From Mycolicibacterium nivoides (GTDB lineage Bacteria; Actinomycetota; Actinomycetes; Mycobacteriales; Mycobacteriaceae): 64,000 bases of DNA. The notes beneath the pieces are model-generated. The model ran no database searches, was not told the DNA's origin, and saw nothing but the letters and a program-made list of their open reading frames with translations. The position numbers and the translations under genes were made by a program. This document shows, in pieces, positions 17,046 to 27,666 of the stretch. The DNA lies in NCBI RefSeq assembly GCF_003855255.1, contig NZ_CP034072.1:4583208-4647207 (forward strand), given 5' to 3'. How positions within the stretch are numbered: the stretch's first letter is position 1; the number at the start of each line of letters is the position of its first letter.

Positions 17046-18941
<1,896 letters not shown>

Positions 18942-18943
18942 TC

Positions 18944-19183
18944 TCAGGCGGATTCCGCTCCGACCCCGAAACCAACCCGGCGCACATCCGCGGCGCCGAT
19001 CTCGACGTAGGCGATCCGGCTGTTCTGCACCAGGAATCGCCGCCCCTTCTCATCGGTCAGCGCCAGCACACCCGAATCCTTGGCGAGTGCCTCGGTTACC
19101 TGCTGCTCCACCTCGGTGGGTGTCTGCGCGCTGTTGAAGGTGAGCTCGCGCGGGCTGTCCGTGACACCGATTTTGACCTCCAC
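18944..19183 (-). CDS. DUF3107 small conserved protein (TB9.4 type)
   Basis: The product has 79 aa from a GTG at 19183 preceded by AGAAGG. It starts VEVKIGVTDSPRELTF and corresponds to Rv3208A of M. tuberculosis. It is a small soluble alpha/beta protein with no known catalytic motif and no assigned function. The frame continues upstream to 19333, but the family length and ribosome binding site favour the GTG. It is convergent with fasR with almost no gap. Confidence 0.88.
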   Translation of the reverse strand: MEVKIGVTDSPRELTFNSAQTPTEVEQQVTEALAKDSGVLALTDEKGRRFLVQNSRIAYVEIGAADVRRVGFGVGAESA

Positions 19184-19413
19184 GCTGGACCCTTCTTTCT
19201 TTCTCGCGTCGTTTGTCGACTTCCCTGAGCAGGCTAGTGGACGGTGGGGACCCGCCGCCGCCAGCGGTCCGGCCCGGAGGTACGCCGTGCGCGAAACGCA
19301 GATACCGAACCGAGTCCGGACCGTGACCGACACGCACCGAGCTCAACCTCATCTGTCACTTCTGCCTCGATAGCATCAGTTCCGATATTGGACGAGACGA
19401 CTGGGGCACCCGC

Positions 19414-20181
19414 ATGACCAGGCATTATTCGCCGTACGACACCACCCCGACCGAGCGGTACGGGGACCGCCCGTATGAGCCGAGCGGGTACTCCGGCCAC
19501 ACCCCTGACTACAACACGGACTACTCGGCCGACGCCGAGACGGACTACGGGTACGACGCCGACTACGACGACGAGGTCACGTTCTACGAAGACCCCATCG
19601 ACCGGCGCTGGATCTGGGTGGCCGCCGTGGCCGGCGCGATCCTGCTGGTCGCGGTGATCTGCACCGTGGTGATCCTGGGCGGCGGCGACAGCGGCTCGGT
19701 ATCGGCCACGCTGACCTCGCCCTCGGCGCAGCCGACCCAGACCACCCAACCGGTCCAGGACGCCACCACGAAGCCGGTCCCGCCGCGGGCAGCGCCGACG
19801 GCGCCGCTGTCACCCGAGACCGTCACCACCTTGACGCCGGCACCCAGCGCGACGGCCGCACCCGCGCCCGCCGCGCCGCCCGAGGCGGCACCGCCCGCGG
19901 GCATGGCCACCCCGAACGCCGTCACCTACCGGGTGACCGGCAACCGCCAGCTCATCGACCTGGTGACCATCGTCTACACCGACGAACAGGGCGCGCTGCA
20001 GACCGACATCAACGTCGCGCTGCCCTGGGCCAAGACGGTGGTGCTCAACCCGGGTGTCACGCTCAAGTCGGTGACCGCGACGAGCGTCGCAGGGCAGCTC
20101 AACTGCTCGATCACCGACGCGTCCGGCGCCGTGCTCGTCGCCCAGGCCAACAACACCATGATCACCACCTGCACGCAGTAG
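19414..20181 (+). CDS. Single-pass membrane protein with MmpS-like C-terminal domain
   Basis: The product has 255 aa. Residues 1-65 are rich in Tyr, Asp and Thr and cytosolic; one helix lies at about 67-88 (IWVAAVAGAILLVAVICTVVIL); residues about 95-160 are a Pro/Thr/Ala-rich linker; residues about 168-255 form a compact domain (VTYRVTGNRQLIDLVTIVYTDEQG) with two Cys, resembling the MmpS fold. It occupies the Rv3209 position. It is probably an envelope accessory protein, but no MmpL transporter is nearby. A GATATT hexamer at 19384-19389 is a possible -10. Confidence 0.75.
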   Translation: MTRHYSPYDTTPTERYGDRPYEPSGYSGHTPDYNTDYSADAETDYGYDADYDDEVTFYEDPIDRRWIWVAAVAGAILLVAVICTVVILGGGDSGSVSATLTSPSAQPTQTTQPVQDATTKPVPPRAAPTAPLSPETVTTLTPAPSATAAPAPAAPPEAAPPAGMATPNAVTYRVTGNRQLIDLVTIVYTDEQGALQTDINVALPWAKTVVLNPGVTLKSVTATSVAGQLNCSITDASGAVLVAQANNTMITTCTQ

Positions 20182-20218
20182 CGACCGAACCGAGCAGTGC
20201 CGACTGGGTCTGGCGGAA

Positions 20219-20917
20219 CTACGCCAGGCCCAGTTCCTGCATCCGGGACTGGTGGGTGTTCTGCAGCCGGCTGAAGAACTCGGCCAGCTGCGTCAGGCCC
20301 TCACCGCTGGACATCACGAGGTCGACGAGTTCGTCGTGATCGGCCAGCACGAACTGGGCCTGGGTGACTGCCTCTCCGAGGAGGCGACGCGCCCACAGTG
20401 CGAGCCGGTGCCGCTGACGATCGCTGGCCGTCACCGCGGCACGCACCTCGGCGACCACGAACTGCGAATGTCCGGTTTCGGACAGCACCGCACGCACCAC
20501 CGTGGCCACCTGCTCGGGCAGTGCGTCGGCGATCTCCAGGTAGAAGTCCGCGGCGAGCGCGTCGCCGATGTAGGTCTTGACCAACGCCTCCAGCCACGTG
20601 CTCGGCGTGGTCATCCGGTGATAGTTCTCCAACGCCGAGGCGTACTTCGTCATCGCGGGAACGACGTCAACTCCCCTGTGCTCCAACGCATCCCGCAACA
20701 GCTCGTAATGGCCCATCTCAGCGGCGGCCATACTCGCCATGTTGATCCGGCCGCGCAGGTTCGGCGCCATGCGCGCTTCTTCGGTGAGCCGGTAGAACGC
20801 GGCGACCTCGCCGTAGGCCAGCACCGCGAACAATTCGTTGACCCCGGGATGATCCGCCGTCACGCCTGAGTCGACCGGTTCGACGATCTGGTCCGCGGCA
20901 GGCTGAGGCGAATTCAT
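20219..20917 (-). CDS. Ferritin-like protein related to MiaE
   Basis: The product has 232 aa, homologous to Rv3210c. It is mainly helical with the diiron carboxylate pattern: Glu in AYGEVAAFYRL, ExxH in AAAEMGHYEL, Glu in AADFYLEIAD and ExxH in SETGHSQF. The fold matches tRNA-(ms2io6A)-hydroxylase MiaE and related ferritin-like enzymes. Whether it hydroxylates tRNA is not known. The ATG at 20917 was chosen because upstream sequence in the frame runs into the divergent rhlE leader and gene. Confidence 0.82.
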   Translation of the reverse strand: MNSPQPAADQIVEPVDSGVTADHPGVNELFAVLAYGEVAAFYRLTEEARMAPNLRGRINMASMAAAEMGHYELLRDALEHRGVDVVPAMTKYASALENYHRMTTPSTWLEALVKTYIGDALAADFYLEIADALPEQVATVVRAVLSETGHSQFVVAEVRAAVTASDRQRHRLALWARRLLGEAVTQAQFVLADHDELVDLVMSSGEGLTQLAEFFSRLQNTHQSRMQELGLA

Positions 20918-20986
20918 GAGGCCAACTCTAGACGCCGTCGGGGCACCGTGATCTGCTGGCAAATGGGTCCAGATCCCGCGACCAGC

Positions 20987-20992
20987 TACAAT
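20987..20992 (+). promoter_or_regulatory. -10 element for the long rhlE leader
   Basis: TACAAT is close to the ideal SigA -10. Transcription would begin near 20999 and give a leader of about 210 nt before the rhlE ATG, unusually long for this window where many genes look leaderless. No clear -35 hexamer was seen. The region 20918-21211 otherwise holds the upstream ORF and stem listed next. Confidence 0.6.
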
Positions 20993-21050
20993 GGCATCTG
21001 GTAACGGCTTCGAGCCGACTGTTTCAGCGCCCGAACCGCTACCAGGAAAT

Positions 21051-21179
21051 GTGCGTGCACGCAGTTGGCCCGCCCTGTGGAGCTGGGCCCAACGGATCGG
21101 CAGCGCCGACGGATATGAACCGTATCCGGGCGAACCCGACCGTTTCACCGTCAAACTCGTGTGCGCTGGATGCCCATGA
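21051..21179 (+). CDS. Possible upstream ORF in the rhlE leader
   Basis: An open frame of 42 aa starts with GTG at 21051 behind AGGAA and ends at a TGA at 21177-21179. The frame is open further upstream to an ATG at 20991, but that ATG overlaps the -10. The peptide (VRARSWPALWSWAQRIG...) is Trp-rich and resembles nothing I know. The stop lies in the loop of a long stem that occludes the rhlE ribosome binding site, so its translation could control rhlE. It may not be translated at all. Confidence 0.35.
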   Translation: MRARSWPALWSWAQRIGSADGYEPYPGEPDRFTVKLVCAGCP

Positions 21180-21194
21180 GGTTTGACAGTGAAA
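21143..21194 (+). promoter_or_regulatory. Stem in the rhlE leader overlapping the ribosome binding site
   Basis: The arm TTTCACCGTCAAAC (21143-21156) pairs with GTTTGACAGTGAAA (21181-21194) at 13 of 14 positions around a 24-nt loop. The right arm covers the first four bases of GAAAGG (21191-21196), the only purine-rich ribosome binding site candidate before the rhlE ATG at 21212. The left arm lies within the upstream ORF and the loop contains its stop. This fits a temperature- or translation-dependent switch for a cold-shock-type helicase. Confidence 0.6.
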
Positions 21195-21211
21195 GGCCAC
21201 CTCCTCCAACC

Positions 21212-22717
21212 ATGACTCATGTAAATAAAACGTTTGCCGAGCTCGGCGTCCGCGACGAAATCGTCCGGGCACTCCGCGAAACCGGTATCGAACATCCCTT
21301 TGCCATCCAAGAACTGACGCTCCCGCTGGCGCTGGCCGGCGACGACCTGATCGGTCAGGCCCGCACCGGTATGGGCAAGACCTACGCCTTCGGTGTCCCG
21401 CTGCTGCATCGCATCTCCACCGACGAAGCCCGCCCGCTCAACGGCACCCCCCGGGCCTTGATCGTCGTGCCCACCCGTGAGCTCTGTATTCAGGTCTATG
21501 GCGACCTCGCCGGAGCAGCCAAGTATGTGACCACGGGCGACCGGAAATTCGCGGTGACCTCGATCTACGGCGGACGCCCGTACGAGCCCCAGATCGAAGC
21601 GCTGCGCAAGGGCGTCGACGTCGTCGTCGGCACCCCGGGCCGACTGCTTGACCTGGCACAGCAGGGACACCTGCAGCTGGGCGGTCTCTCCGTGCTGGTG
21701 CTCGACGAGGCCGACGAGATGCTCGACCTGGGCTTCCTGCCCGACATCGAGCGCATCTTGCGGCTGACCCCCGACGACCGGCAGTCGATGCTGTTCTCGG
21801 CCACCATGCCCGACCCGATCATCACGCTGGCCCGCACGTTCATGAACCAGCCGACCCACATCCGGGCCGAGGCCCCGCACTCGGCGGCGACCCACGACAC
21901 CACCGAGCAGTTCGCCTACCGGGCCCACGCCCTGGACAAGTCGGAGCTAGTCAGTCGCATCCTGCAGGCCGAGGGCCGCGGCGCCACGATGATCTTCACC
22001 CGCACCAAGCGCACCGCACAGAAGGTGTCCGACGAGCTCGCCGAGCGTGGGTTCAAGGTCGACGCCGTACACGGTGACCTAGGCCAGGGTGCCCGCGAGA
22101 AGGCCCTGAAGTCGTTCCGCACCGGCGCCGTCGACGTCCTGGTCGCAACGGATGTCGCGGCGCGCGGTATCGACATCGACGACGTCACGCACGTCATCAA
22201 CTACCAGTGCCCCGAGGACGAGCAGGCCTACGTGCACCGCATCGGACGCACCGGCCGCGCCGGCAAGACCGGTGTCGCGATCACCCTCGTCGACTGGGAC
22301 GAACTGGCCCGGTGGGAAACGATCGACAAGGCGCTGAGCCTGAATTGCCCCGATCCGGCAGAAACCTATTCCAGCTCACCGCACATCTACGAGGAGCTGG
22401 GCATCCCGAACGATGCCACCGGCCGGATCGGCGAACCGCTCAAGGCCAAGGCCAAGGCCAAGCGCAGCCCCGACGAGAAGCGCATCTCCTCGACGGACGA
22501 GGATCGTCCGGCCAGGACCAGGACCCGCAGCCGCCGGCGTACCCGCGGCGGCGAGTCGGCCACCGGGCATCCGGAGGGCACCACGGCTCCGGCGCAGGAC
22601 AGCGCCGATGCCGCACCGGTGACCGAGTCGGACGACACCGCGGGCGAAGCGTCGACCGCCGCACGTCGTCGTCGCCGGCGCCGTCCCCGGAAGGCCGAGA
22701 CCGCCACGGCCGGCTGA
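21212..22717 (+). CDS. rhlE: DEAD-box RNA helicase RhlE
   Basis: The product has 501 aa. The Q motif region is TFAELGVRDEIVRAL...HPFAIQE, motif I is ARTGMGKT, motif II is VLDEADEMLD, motif III is FSATM and motif VI is HRIGRTGRAG. The C-terminal tail from about 410 is very basic (RTRTRSRRRTRGG and a run of seven Arg near 490) and likely binds RNA. It unwinds RNA duplexes in the cytosol, with roles in ribosome assembly or RNA decay. The ATG at 21212 matches the start of Rv3211. Its long leader is described separately. Confidence 0.95.
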   Translation: MTHVNKTFAELGVRDEIVRALRETGIEHPFAIQELTLPLALAGDDLIGQARTGMGKTYAFGVPLLHRISTDEARPLNGTPRALIVVPTRELCIQVYGDLAGAAKYVTTGDRKFAVTSIYGGRPYEPQIEALRKGVDVVVGTPGRLLDLAQQGHLQLGGLSVLVLDEADEMLDLGFLPDIERILRLTPDDRQSMLFSATMPDPIITLARTFMNQPTHIRAEAPHSAATHDTTEQFAYRAHALDKSELVSRILQAEGRGATMIFTRTKRTAQKVSDELAERGFKVDAVHGDLGQGAREKALKSFRTGAVDVLVATDVAARGIDIDDVTHVINYQCPEDEQAYVHRIGRTGRAGKTGVAITLVDWDELARWETIDKALSLNCPDPAETYSSSPHIYEELGIPNDATGRIGEPLKAKAKAKRSPDEKRISSTDEDRPARTRTRSRRRTRGGESATGHPEGTTAPAQDSADAAPVTESDDTAGEASTAARRRRRRRPRKAETATAG

Positions 22718-22748
22718 CGCCGGAAGGAAGACCTGACGGCACCAGTCC

Positions 22749-23975
22749 ATGGTCAAACCCGAACGCCGCACCCGCGGCGACATGGCCGCCGCGGCGGCAA
22801 TCGTGGCGATCGTCGCGCTGGCGGCCGGCCTGATCTGGTGGACCAGTGATGCACGGGCCACCATCAGCCGGCCCGCCGCATCACCGGTTCCGTACCTGAC
22901 TCCGGCGCGCGAAGTGCCTGCCGGTCTGCAGGAGCTGTGGACCACCGCAAGTCCGAAGACCACCGAACCCGTGCTCGCCGGCGGGTCGGTGGTGACCGGC
23001 GACGGATCCACCGTCGAAGGCCGCGACCCCGTCACCGGAGCGGTGTTGTGGAGCTATGCCCGCGACCTCGAACTGTGCGGTGTGACAGCGGTGTACCAGT
23101 ACGCCGTCGCGGTGTATCCGGATGTCCGTGGCTGCGGACAGGTCAGCACCGTCGACGGCAAAACCGGCACGCGCGGGCCGGCCCGCACCGCCTACGCAGA
23201 CCCCGAGGTCCGGCTGTCCTCCGACGGCTCCACAGTGCTCTCTGCCGGGGACAGCCGCCTCGAGCTGTGGCGATCCGACATGGTCCGGATGCTGTCCTAC
23301 GGCGCGCTGGACGCGCGCATCAAGCCCGACGTACCGGCATCACCGGTGTGCCGCCAGTTGTCGGCGGCGGCGAGTTCCTCAGCGGTGTCGGTGCTGGAAT
23401 CCTGCCCGAAGAGCAAGTTCATCCGGCTGACGCTGCTGCGCCCGGCCGACGAAGAAGACACTCCCGACGTGCGCTACGTCGAGTTGCAGGACATCACCGA
23501 CGAATCCGGGGCCCAGGTGGTCGCGGTATCGGGCACCACCACCGCGGTGTACCTGCCCACCCCGAAGCCGATGGTGAACGTCATCGACGAAACCGGTAAG
23601 ACGCTCGCCAGCCTGCCGCTGGCCAAACCGGCCGCGCCGCAGTCGACCACCACCCGCGCCGGGGACCTGATCAGCTGGTGGACCGGCGACTCGGTACTGG
23701 TCTTCAGTACCACCGGGACGGCCGGCCTTCAGTACAAGTTCACCGTGACCCCATCCGGACCGCATTTCCCCGTCGGGCCTGCCACGGTGATGGCCGGGCA
23801 GCTCCTGGTTCCGGTCAACGACGGTTATGACGTCTTCGATCAGCAGACCGGCACCGGGCAGCGCCACATCGCACTGCCCCGCACGCCCAGTGTGTCGCCC
23901 GTGGTACCGGTGGTGGCCGGAGACACGGTGCTCGAACAGCGCGGCACGCAGCTGGTGGCACTGGGCCCTGAATGA
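22749..23975 (+). CDS. Membrane-anchored PQQ/beta-propeller-like protein (Rv3212 type)
   Basis: The product has 408 aa. One N-terminal membrane helix (about 12-32, AAAAAIVAIVALAAGLIWW) is followed by an extracytoplasmic domain with repeated beta-strand segments such as VTGDGSTVEGRDPVTGAVLWSYARD and VPVNDGYDVFDQQTGTGQ, as in PQQ-like propellers. It has paired cysteines (ELCGV, VRGCGQV, SPVCRQL, LESCPKS). It occupies the Rv3212 position directly after rhlE, 31 bases apart, so the two probably share a transcript. Function unknown to me. Confidence 0.78.
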   Translation: MVKPERRTRGDMAAAAAIVAIVALAAGLIWWTSDARATISRPAASPVPYLTPAREVPAGLQELWTTASPKTTEPVLAGGSVVTGDGSTVEGRDPVTGAVLWSYARDLELCGVTAVYQYAVAVYPDVRGCGQVSTVDGKTGTRGPARTAYADPEVRLSSDGSTVLSAGDSRLELWRSDMVRMLSYGALDARIKPDVPASPVCRQLSAAASSSAVSVLESCPKSKFIRLTLLRPADEEDTPDVRYVELQDITDESGAQVVAVSGTTTAVYLPTPKPMVNVIDETGKTLASLPLAKPAAPQSTTTRAGDLISWWTGDSVLVFSTTGTAGLQYKFTVTPSGPHFPVGPATVMAGQLLVPVNDGYDVFDQQTGTGQRHIALPRTPSVSPVVPVVAGDTVLEQRGTQLVALGPE

Positions 23976-23994
23976 GGCCCGGCCTGGCCCCGGC

Positions 23995-25071
23995 TCAGCC
24001 GATGTCGATCACGATCACGGTCGTGTTGTCGCTGCCGCCGGCATCGTTGGCCACCTGAACCAACCGCCGTGCGGCAACCTCGGGTTCGTCATCGACGGCG
24101 GCACCTGCGATGTCGGCGTCCTCGGCTCCGGCGAACAATCCGTCACTGCTGATCAGGAACCGGTCACCGGGACGGCAGTCGAGATCGAACAGATCGGGCC
24201 TGATGAAGGGGCCGATGCCCAGCGCCCGGGTCAGCAGGTGACGGTGCGGGTGGAAACGGGCCTCCTCCCGGGTGATCTCACCGGCCCGCACCAGCTCACC
24301 CGAGACGCTGTGATCGTCGGTGAGCTGACACATCACCCCGTCGCGAATCCGGTTCAGCGGCGAATCCCCGATGTTGACGGCCATCGGTCCGCCCTGCTCG
24401 TCGCCGAAAATCGCCACCACCGTGAGCGTTGCGCCCGAGCTGGTACCCGACGCGCTGACGTGTGCGAAGACCTGCTCGTTGGCCCGCTGCACCGCGCCGA
24501 TGAGCCCGTCGCGGTCAGGTGCGGCGGCGAATCCGGCGGCCAGTACCTCGACCGCGATCCGGCTCGCGTGCTCGCCGGCGGGCCCGAAACCGTCGGCGAC
24601 CGCATATAGGATGCCGTCGGCGAGCAGTGAATCCTGGTTGCTCTCCCGTACCGGGCCCTGATCGGTGGCCGTCGCGGACCGTAACACCGAAGCCATCCAG
24701 ATCGTCCTCTCGTCACTCCGGTGACCCCCTGCCACCAGAGAAGTGTGAGCGAGCAGCGCGCCGCGAGCCATCACGAGGGCCTCACGGCGGTGCGCATATT
24801 CATCATCGAGCGCCGTCCGCCAGGCAGCCAGTTGCTGCTCGGTGGGGTCCCGCAGGAATCCGGCGATCTCGGCGACCGGTATCCGGGCTCCACGGAGCAA
24901 CCCCACCGTCCGAGCCTGAGCAATCTGGCCCCGCGAGTAGTACCGATATCCCGTGAGTTCATCGACTGCGGCCGGCACCAATGCCCCCGACGCCGCATAC
25001 GAACGCAACATCTTCGCCGACAACCCGGTCCGGGCCGCGAACTCCCCGATGCTCAGCAGGTCTTCGTTCAT
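23995..25071 (-). CDS. MerR-type HTH fused to a PP2C protein phosphatase
   Basis: The product has 358 aa. Residues 5-75 are a MerR winged helix (LSIGEFAARTGLSAKMLRSYAASG, then GYRYYSRGQIAQARTV). A helical linker runs from about 78 to 115. Residues about 125-356 are a PP2C phosphatase with metal-binding motifs intact: ESNQDSLLADG, AVADGFGPAG, LISSDGLF and GGSDNTTVI. It should dephosphorylate Ser/Thr-phosphoproteins, or itself be controlled, while bound to DNA. It is not part of the M. tuberculosis order at this locus. The parA gene lies 45 bases downstream. The target operator is unknown. Confidence 0.9.
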   Translation of the reverse strand: MNEDLLSIGEFAARTGLSAKMLRSYAASGALVPAAVDELTGYRYYSRGQIAQARTVGLLRGARIPVAEIAGFLRDPTEQQLAAWRTALDDEYAHRREALVMARGALLAHTSLVAGGHRSDERTIWMASVLRSATATDQGPVRESNQDSLLADGILYAVADGFGPAGEHASRIAVEVLAAGFAAAPDRDGLIGAVQRANEQVFAHVSASGTSSGATLTVVAIFGDEQGGPMAVNIGDSPLNRIRDGVMCQLTDDHSVSGELVRAGEITREEARFHPHRHLLTRALGIGPFIRPDLFDLDCRPGDRFLISSDGLFAGAEDADIAGAAVDDEPEVAARRLVQVANDAGGSDNTTVIVIDIG

Positions 25072-25116
25072 GTCGTCAGCATCGGGTCTGCCCGTAGGAG
25101 AAGGTCAAATAGGGCC

Positions 25117-25914
25117 CTAGACCACCTCAGGCGTGAAAGTCGGAAGCTTCTTGCCGGACTTCCAGTGCTTGAGCAGGGCCTGGGCCAGCTCGCGGTAGGC
25201 CAGCCCGCCCTTGCTCTTACGCCCGGCCAGCACCGAGGACCCCGACGCGCTGGCCTCGGCGAACCGGACCGTACGCGGAATCGGCGGGGCCAAGACCGGC
25301 AGCTCGTACCGGTCCGCGACGTCCAGTAGCACGTCACGGCTGTGGGTGGTGCGGGAATCGTAGAGCGTCGGCAGCGCGCCCAGCAGCGCCAGCTCGGGAT
25401 TGGTGATCTGCTGCACGTCGGTGATGGTGCGCAGGAACTGGCCGACACCGCGGTGCGCCAAGGTCTCGCACTGCAACGGCACGATCACCTCGTCCGCGGC
25501 GGTCAGGCCGTTGAGTGTCAGCACGCCGAGCGACGGCGGACAGTCGATGATCACCACGTCGAAATCGGATGCGACCTTGGCCAGGGCCCGCTTGAGCGCA
25601 TACTCGCGCCCGGCCCGCATCAACAGCATGGCTTCGGAGCCCGCCAGGTCGATGTTGGCCGGCAGCAGCGTCATCCCCTCGGCCGTCTCGACCAGGGCCG
25701 CCCCCGGCTCGACGTCGCCGAGCAACACCTCGTGTACCGATACCGGCAGCTTGTCCGGGTCGTGTCCCAATGAAAACGTCAGACAGCCTTGCGGATCCAG
25801 ATCGACCAGCAGCACCCGCCGCCCCTGCTCGGACATCGCCGCACCCAGCGACGCCACCGTAGTCGTCTTGGCTACCCCACCCTTTTGATTGGCGACCGCT
25901 AATACTCGCGTCAC
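25117..25914 (-). CDS. ParA/Soj-family ATPase without a ParB partner
   Basis: The product has 265 aa from a GTG at 25914 (VTRVLAVANQKGGVAKTTT). It has the deviant Walker A KGGVAKTT, switch LLVDLDPQG and the Walker B-like VVIIDCPPSLGV, and is homologous to Rv3213c. ParA-type ATPases pattern on the nucleoid or pole to position cargo; no parB lies beside it, so it is an orphan with an unknown cargo. The frame is open upstream into the next gene's promoter, but the GTG matches the family. Confidence 0.9.
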   Translation of the reverse strand: MTRVLAVANQKGGVAKTTTVASLGAAMSEQGRRVLLVDLDPQGCLTFSLGHDPDKLPVSVHEVLLGDVEPGAALVETAEGMTLLPANIDLAGSEAMLLMRAGREYALKRALAKVASDFDVVIIDCPPSLGVLTLNGLTAADEVIVPLQCETLAHRGVGQFLRTITDVQQITNPELALLGALPTLYDSRTTHSRDVLLDVADRYELPVLAPPIPRTVRFAEASASGSSVLAGRKSKGGLAYRELAQALLKHWKSGKKLPTFTPEVV

Positions 25915-25972
25915 ACCTTCATCCAAGCACGCTCTCGGCGGCATTGCCGGAACGTGCGGCAGAATCGCCGTT

Positions 25973-26584
25973 GTGAGCGACCGCCTGCACCGCCTGATCC
26001 TGCTCCGCCACGGCGAGACCGAGTGGTCGGCGACCGGCAGGCACACCGGCCGCACCGAACTGGAACTCACCGAGACCGGGCGCGAGCAGGCCGTACTGGC
26101 CCGTCCCGCACTTGCCGAGCTGCAGCTGACCGACCCGCTGGTGATCAGCAGCCCGCGGCGCCGCGCGCTGGCCACCGCCGAGCTGGCCGGCCTGCACGTC
26201 GATGCGGTCGACCCCGTGCTGTCCGAGTGGGATTACGGCGACTACGAGGGACTGACCACGCAGGAGATCCGGCAGACCGTGCCCGATTGGCTGGTGTGGA
26301 CGCATGGCTGTCCCGGCGGGGAGACCGTCGCACAGGTCACTGAGCGTGCCGATCGGGCCGTGGCGACGGCGCTGGAGCATGTGCCCGACCGGGATGTGGT
26401 GTTCGTCGGGCACGGGCATTTCTCCCGCGCGATGTTGACCCGCTGGGTGGAACTGCCGGTGGCCGAAGGCATCCGGGTATCGATGGTGCCCGCTTCTCTC
26501 GCGGTGTGCGGTTTCGAGCACGGTGTACGCCAGATCACCGCGCTGGGTCTGGCCGGTCACCCCAACCCCTGCCTGTCGCAGTGA
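25973..26584 (+). CDS. gpm2: Histidine-phosphatase-superfamily acid phosphatase
   Basis: The product has 203 aa from a GTG at 25973. The catalytic motif is LLRHGETEWSATGRHTG, the acidic partner lies in LSEWDYGDYEG and the second His in VFVGHGHFSRA. Its M. tuberculosis homologue (Rv3214) is listed as gpm2 but behaves as an acid phosphatase rather than a phosphoglycerate mutase, and the sequence lacks the mutase-specific insertions. CAGAAT (25960-25965) is 7 nt before the GTG, a leaderless layout. It overlaps entC by GTGA. Confidence 0.88.
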   Translation: MSDRLHRLILLRHGETEWSATGRHTGRTELELTETGREQAVLARPALAELQLTDPLVISSPRRRALATAELAGLHVDAVDPVLSEWDYGDYEGLTTQEIRQTVPDWLVWTHGCPGGETVAQVTERADRAVATALEHVPDRDVVFVGHGHFSRAMLTRWVELPVAEGIRVSMVPASLAVCGFEHGVRQITALGLAGHPNPCLSQ

Positions 26585-27666
26585 ATCCGTCGTTCGTGTT
26601 GGCCGGTCCGTCCGGCGCCATCCTCGCCGAAGGTGTGCGCGCCGGATTCGCCGACATCACCGACGCCCAGGAAGCACTACGCGCTGGAACACCAATTGTG
26701 CTGGGCGCCTTGCCATTCGACCTGACATCGCCCGCTGCCCTCTACGAACCCGAGACGGTTCGGTTCACCGAGGCACTGCCGGGCTGGCACGCCAGCCCGC
26801 CTCCGGCAGTGGTGGATCGCGAAACCCTGCCGCCCGGCCCGGTGCACCGAGGGCGGGTGGCCGAGGCGATCCGTCAACTGCGCGACCCGCAGATCCCGAT
26901 CGACAAGGTGGTACTGGCCCGCGCGCTGCGGCTGACAGCGGACGCCCCGTGGGACGTGCGAAGTGTGCTGCGCAGGCTGGCCGACGCCGACCCGGCCGCC
27001 ACCGTCTACCTGGCGGATCTGTCCGCGGCCGGCGGTGCCCACACCGGCACCGCCCTGGTGGGTGCCAGTCCTGAGCTGTTGGTGGCGCGCGAGGGCGAGA
27101 AGGTGATCTGCCAACCGTTCGCCGGGTCGGCACCACGGTCGGCCGATCCGCAGATCGATGCGGCCAACGCGGCCGCGCTCGCCGCATCGGCCAAGAACCG
27201 CCATGAGCATCAGTTGGTGGTCGACGTCCTGCGCCAAGCTCTTGATCGGTTGTGCGTGGATCTGCGGATCGCCGAAGAGCCCGAGCTGCACGGCACCGAC
27301 GCACTGTGGCACCTGAGCACCCCGGTGGTGGGTAGGTTGCGCGAAAAGCAAACCACAGCAATCGATCTGGCGCTCGCGCTGCATCCCACTCCCGCCGTCG
27401 GCGGGGTTCCGGCCGACCGCGCCGCGGCCTTGATCGGCGAACTGGAGGGCGATCGCGGGTTCTACGCCGGCGCCGTCGGCTGGTGCGACAGCCAAGGAGA
27501 CGGGCGCTGGGTGGTCTCGATCCGCTGCGCGGTGTTGTCCGCGGACCGATACACGGCGCTGGCCAGTGCCGGCGGCGGTATCGTCGCCGAATCCGATCCA
27601 GATGACGAAGTCGACGAGACCACCACGAAATTCCGAACCATCCTGACTGGACTAGGGGCGACATGA
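26581..27666 (+). CDS. entC: Isochorismate synthase
   Basis: The product has 361 aa from a GTG at 26581 that overlaps the previous stop. Chorismate-enzyme motifs are present: IDKVVLARAL (catalytic Lys), TALVGASPELLV, the KNRHEHQLVV helix, HPTPAVGGVP and SIRCAVL...GGGIVAESDP. It converts chorismate to isochorismate for menaquinone or siderophore synthesis. It occupies the Rv3215 position. It lacks the extra N-terminal region of MbtI-type salicylate synthases. Middle gene of a three-gene coupled operon. Confidence 0.88.
   Translation: MNPSFVLAGPSGAILAEGVRAGFADITDAQEALRAGTPIVLGALPFDLTSPAALYEPETVRFTEALPGWHASPPPAVVDRETLPPGPVHRGRVAEAIRQLRDPQIPIDKVVLARALRLTADAPWDVRSVLRRLADADPAATVYLADLSAAGGAHTGTALVGASPELLVAREGEKVICQPFAGSAPRSADPQIDAANAAALAASAKNRHEHQLVVDVLRQALDRLCVDLRIAEEPELHGTDALWHLSTPVVGRLREKQTTAIDLALALHPTPAVGGVPADRAAALIGELEGDRGFYAGAVGWCDSQGDGRWVVSIRCAVLSADRYTALASAGGGIVAESDPDDEVDETTTKFRTILTGLGAT

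Noticed and set aside
20918..21928. N-terminal extension of the MiaE-like gene to 569 codons
   Set aside because: The extra frame is antisense to rhlE; the family starts at the ATG at 20917.
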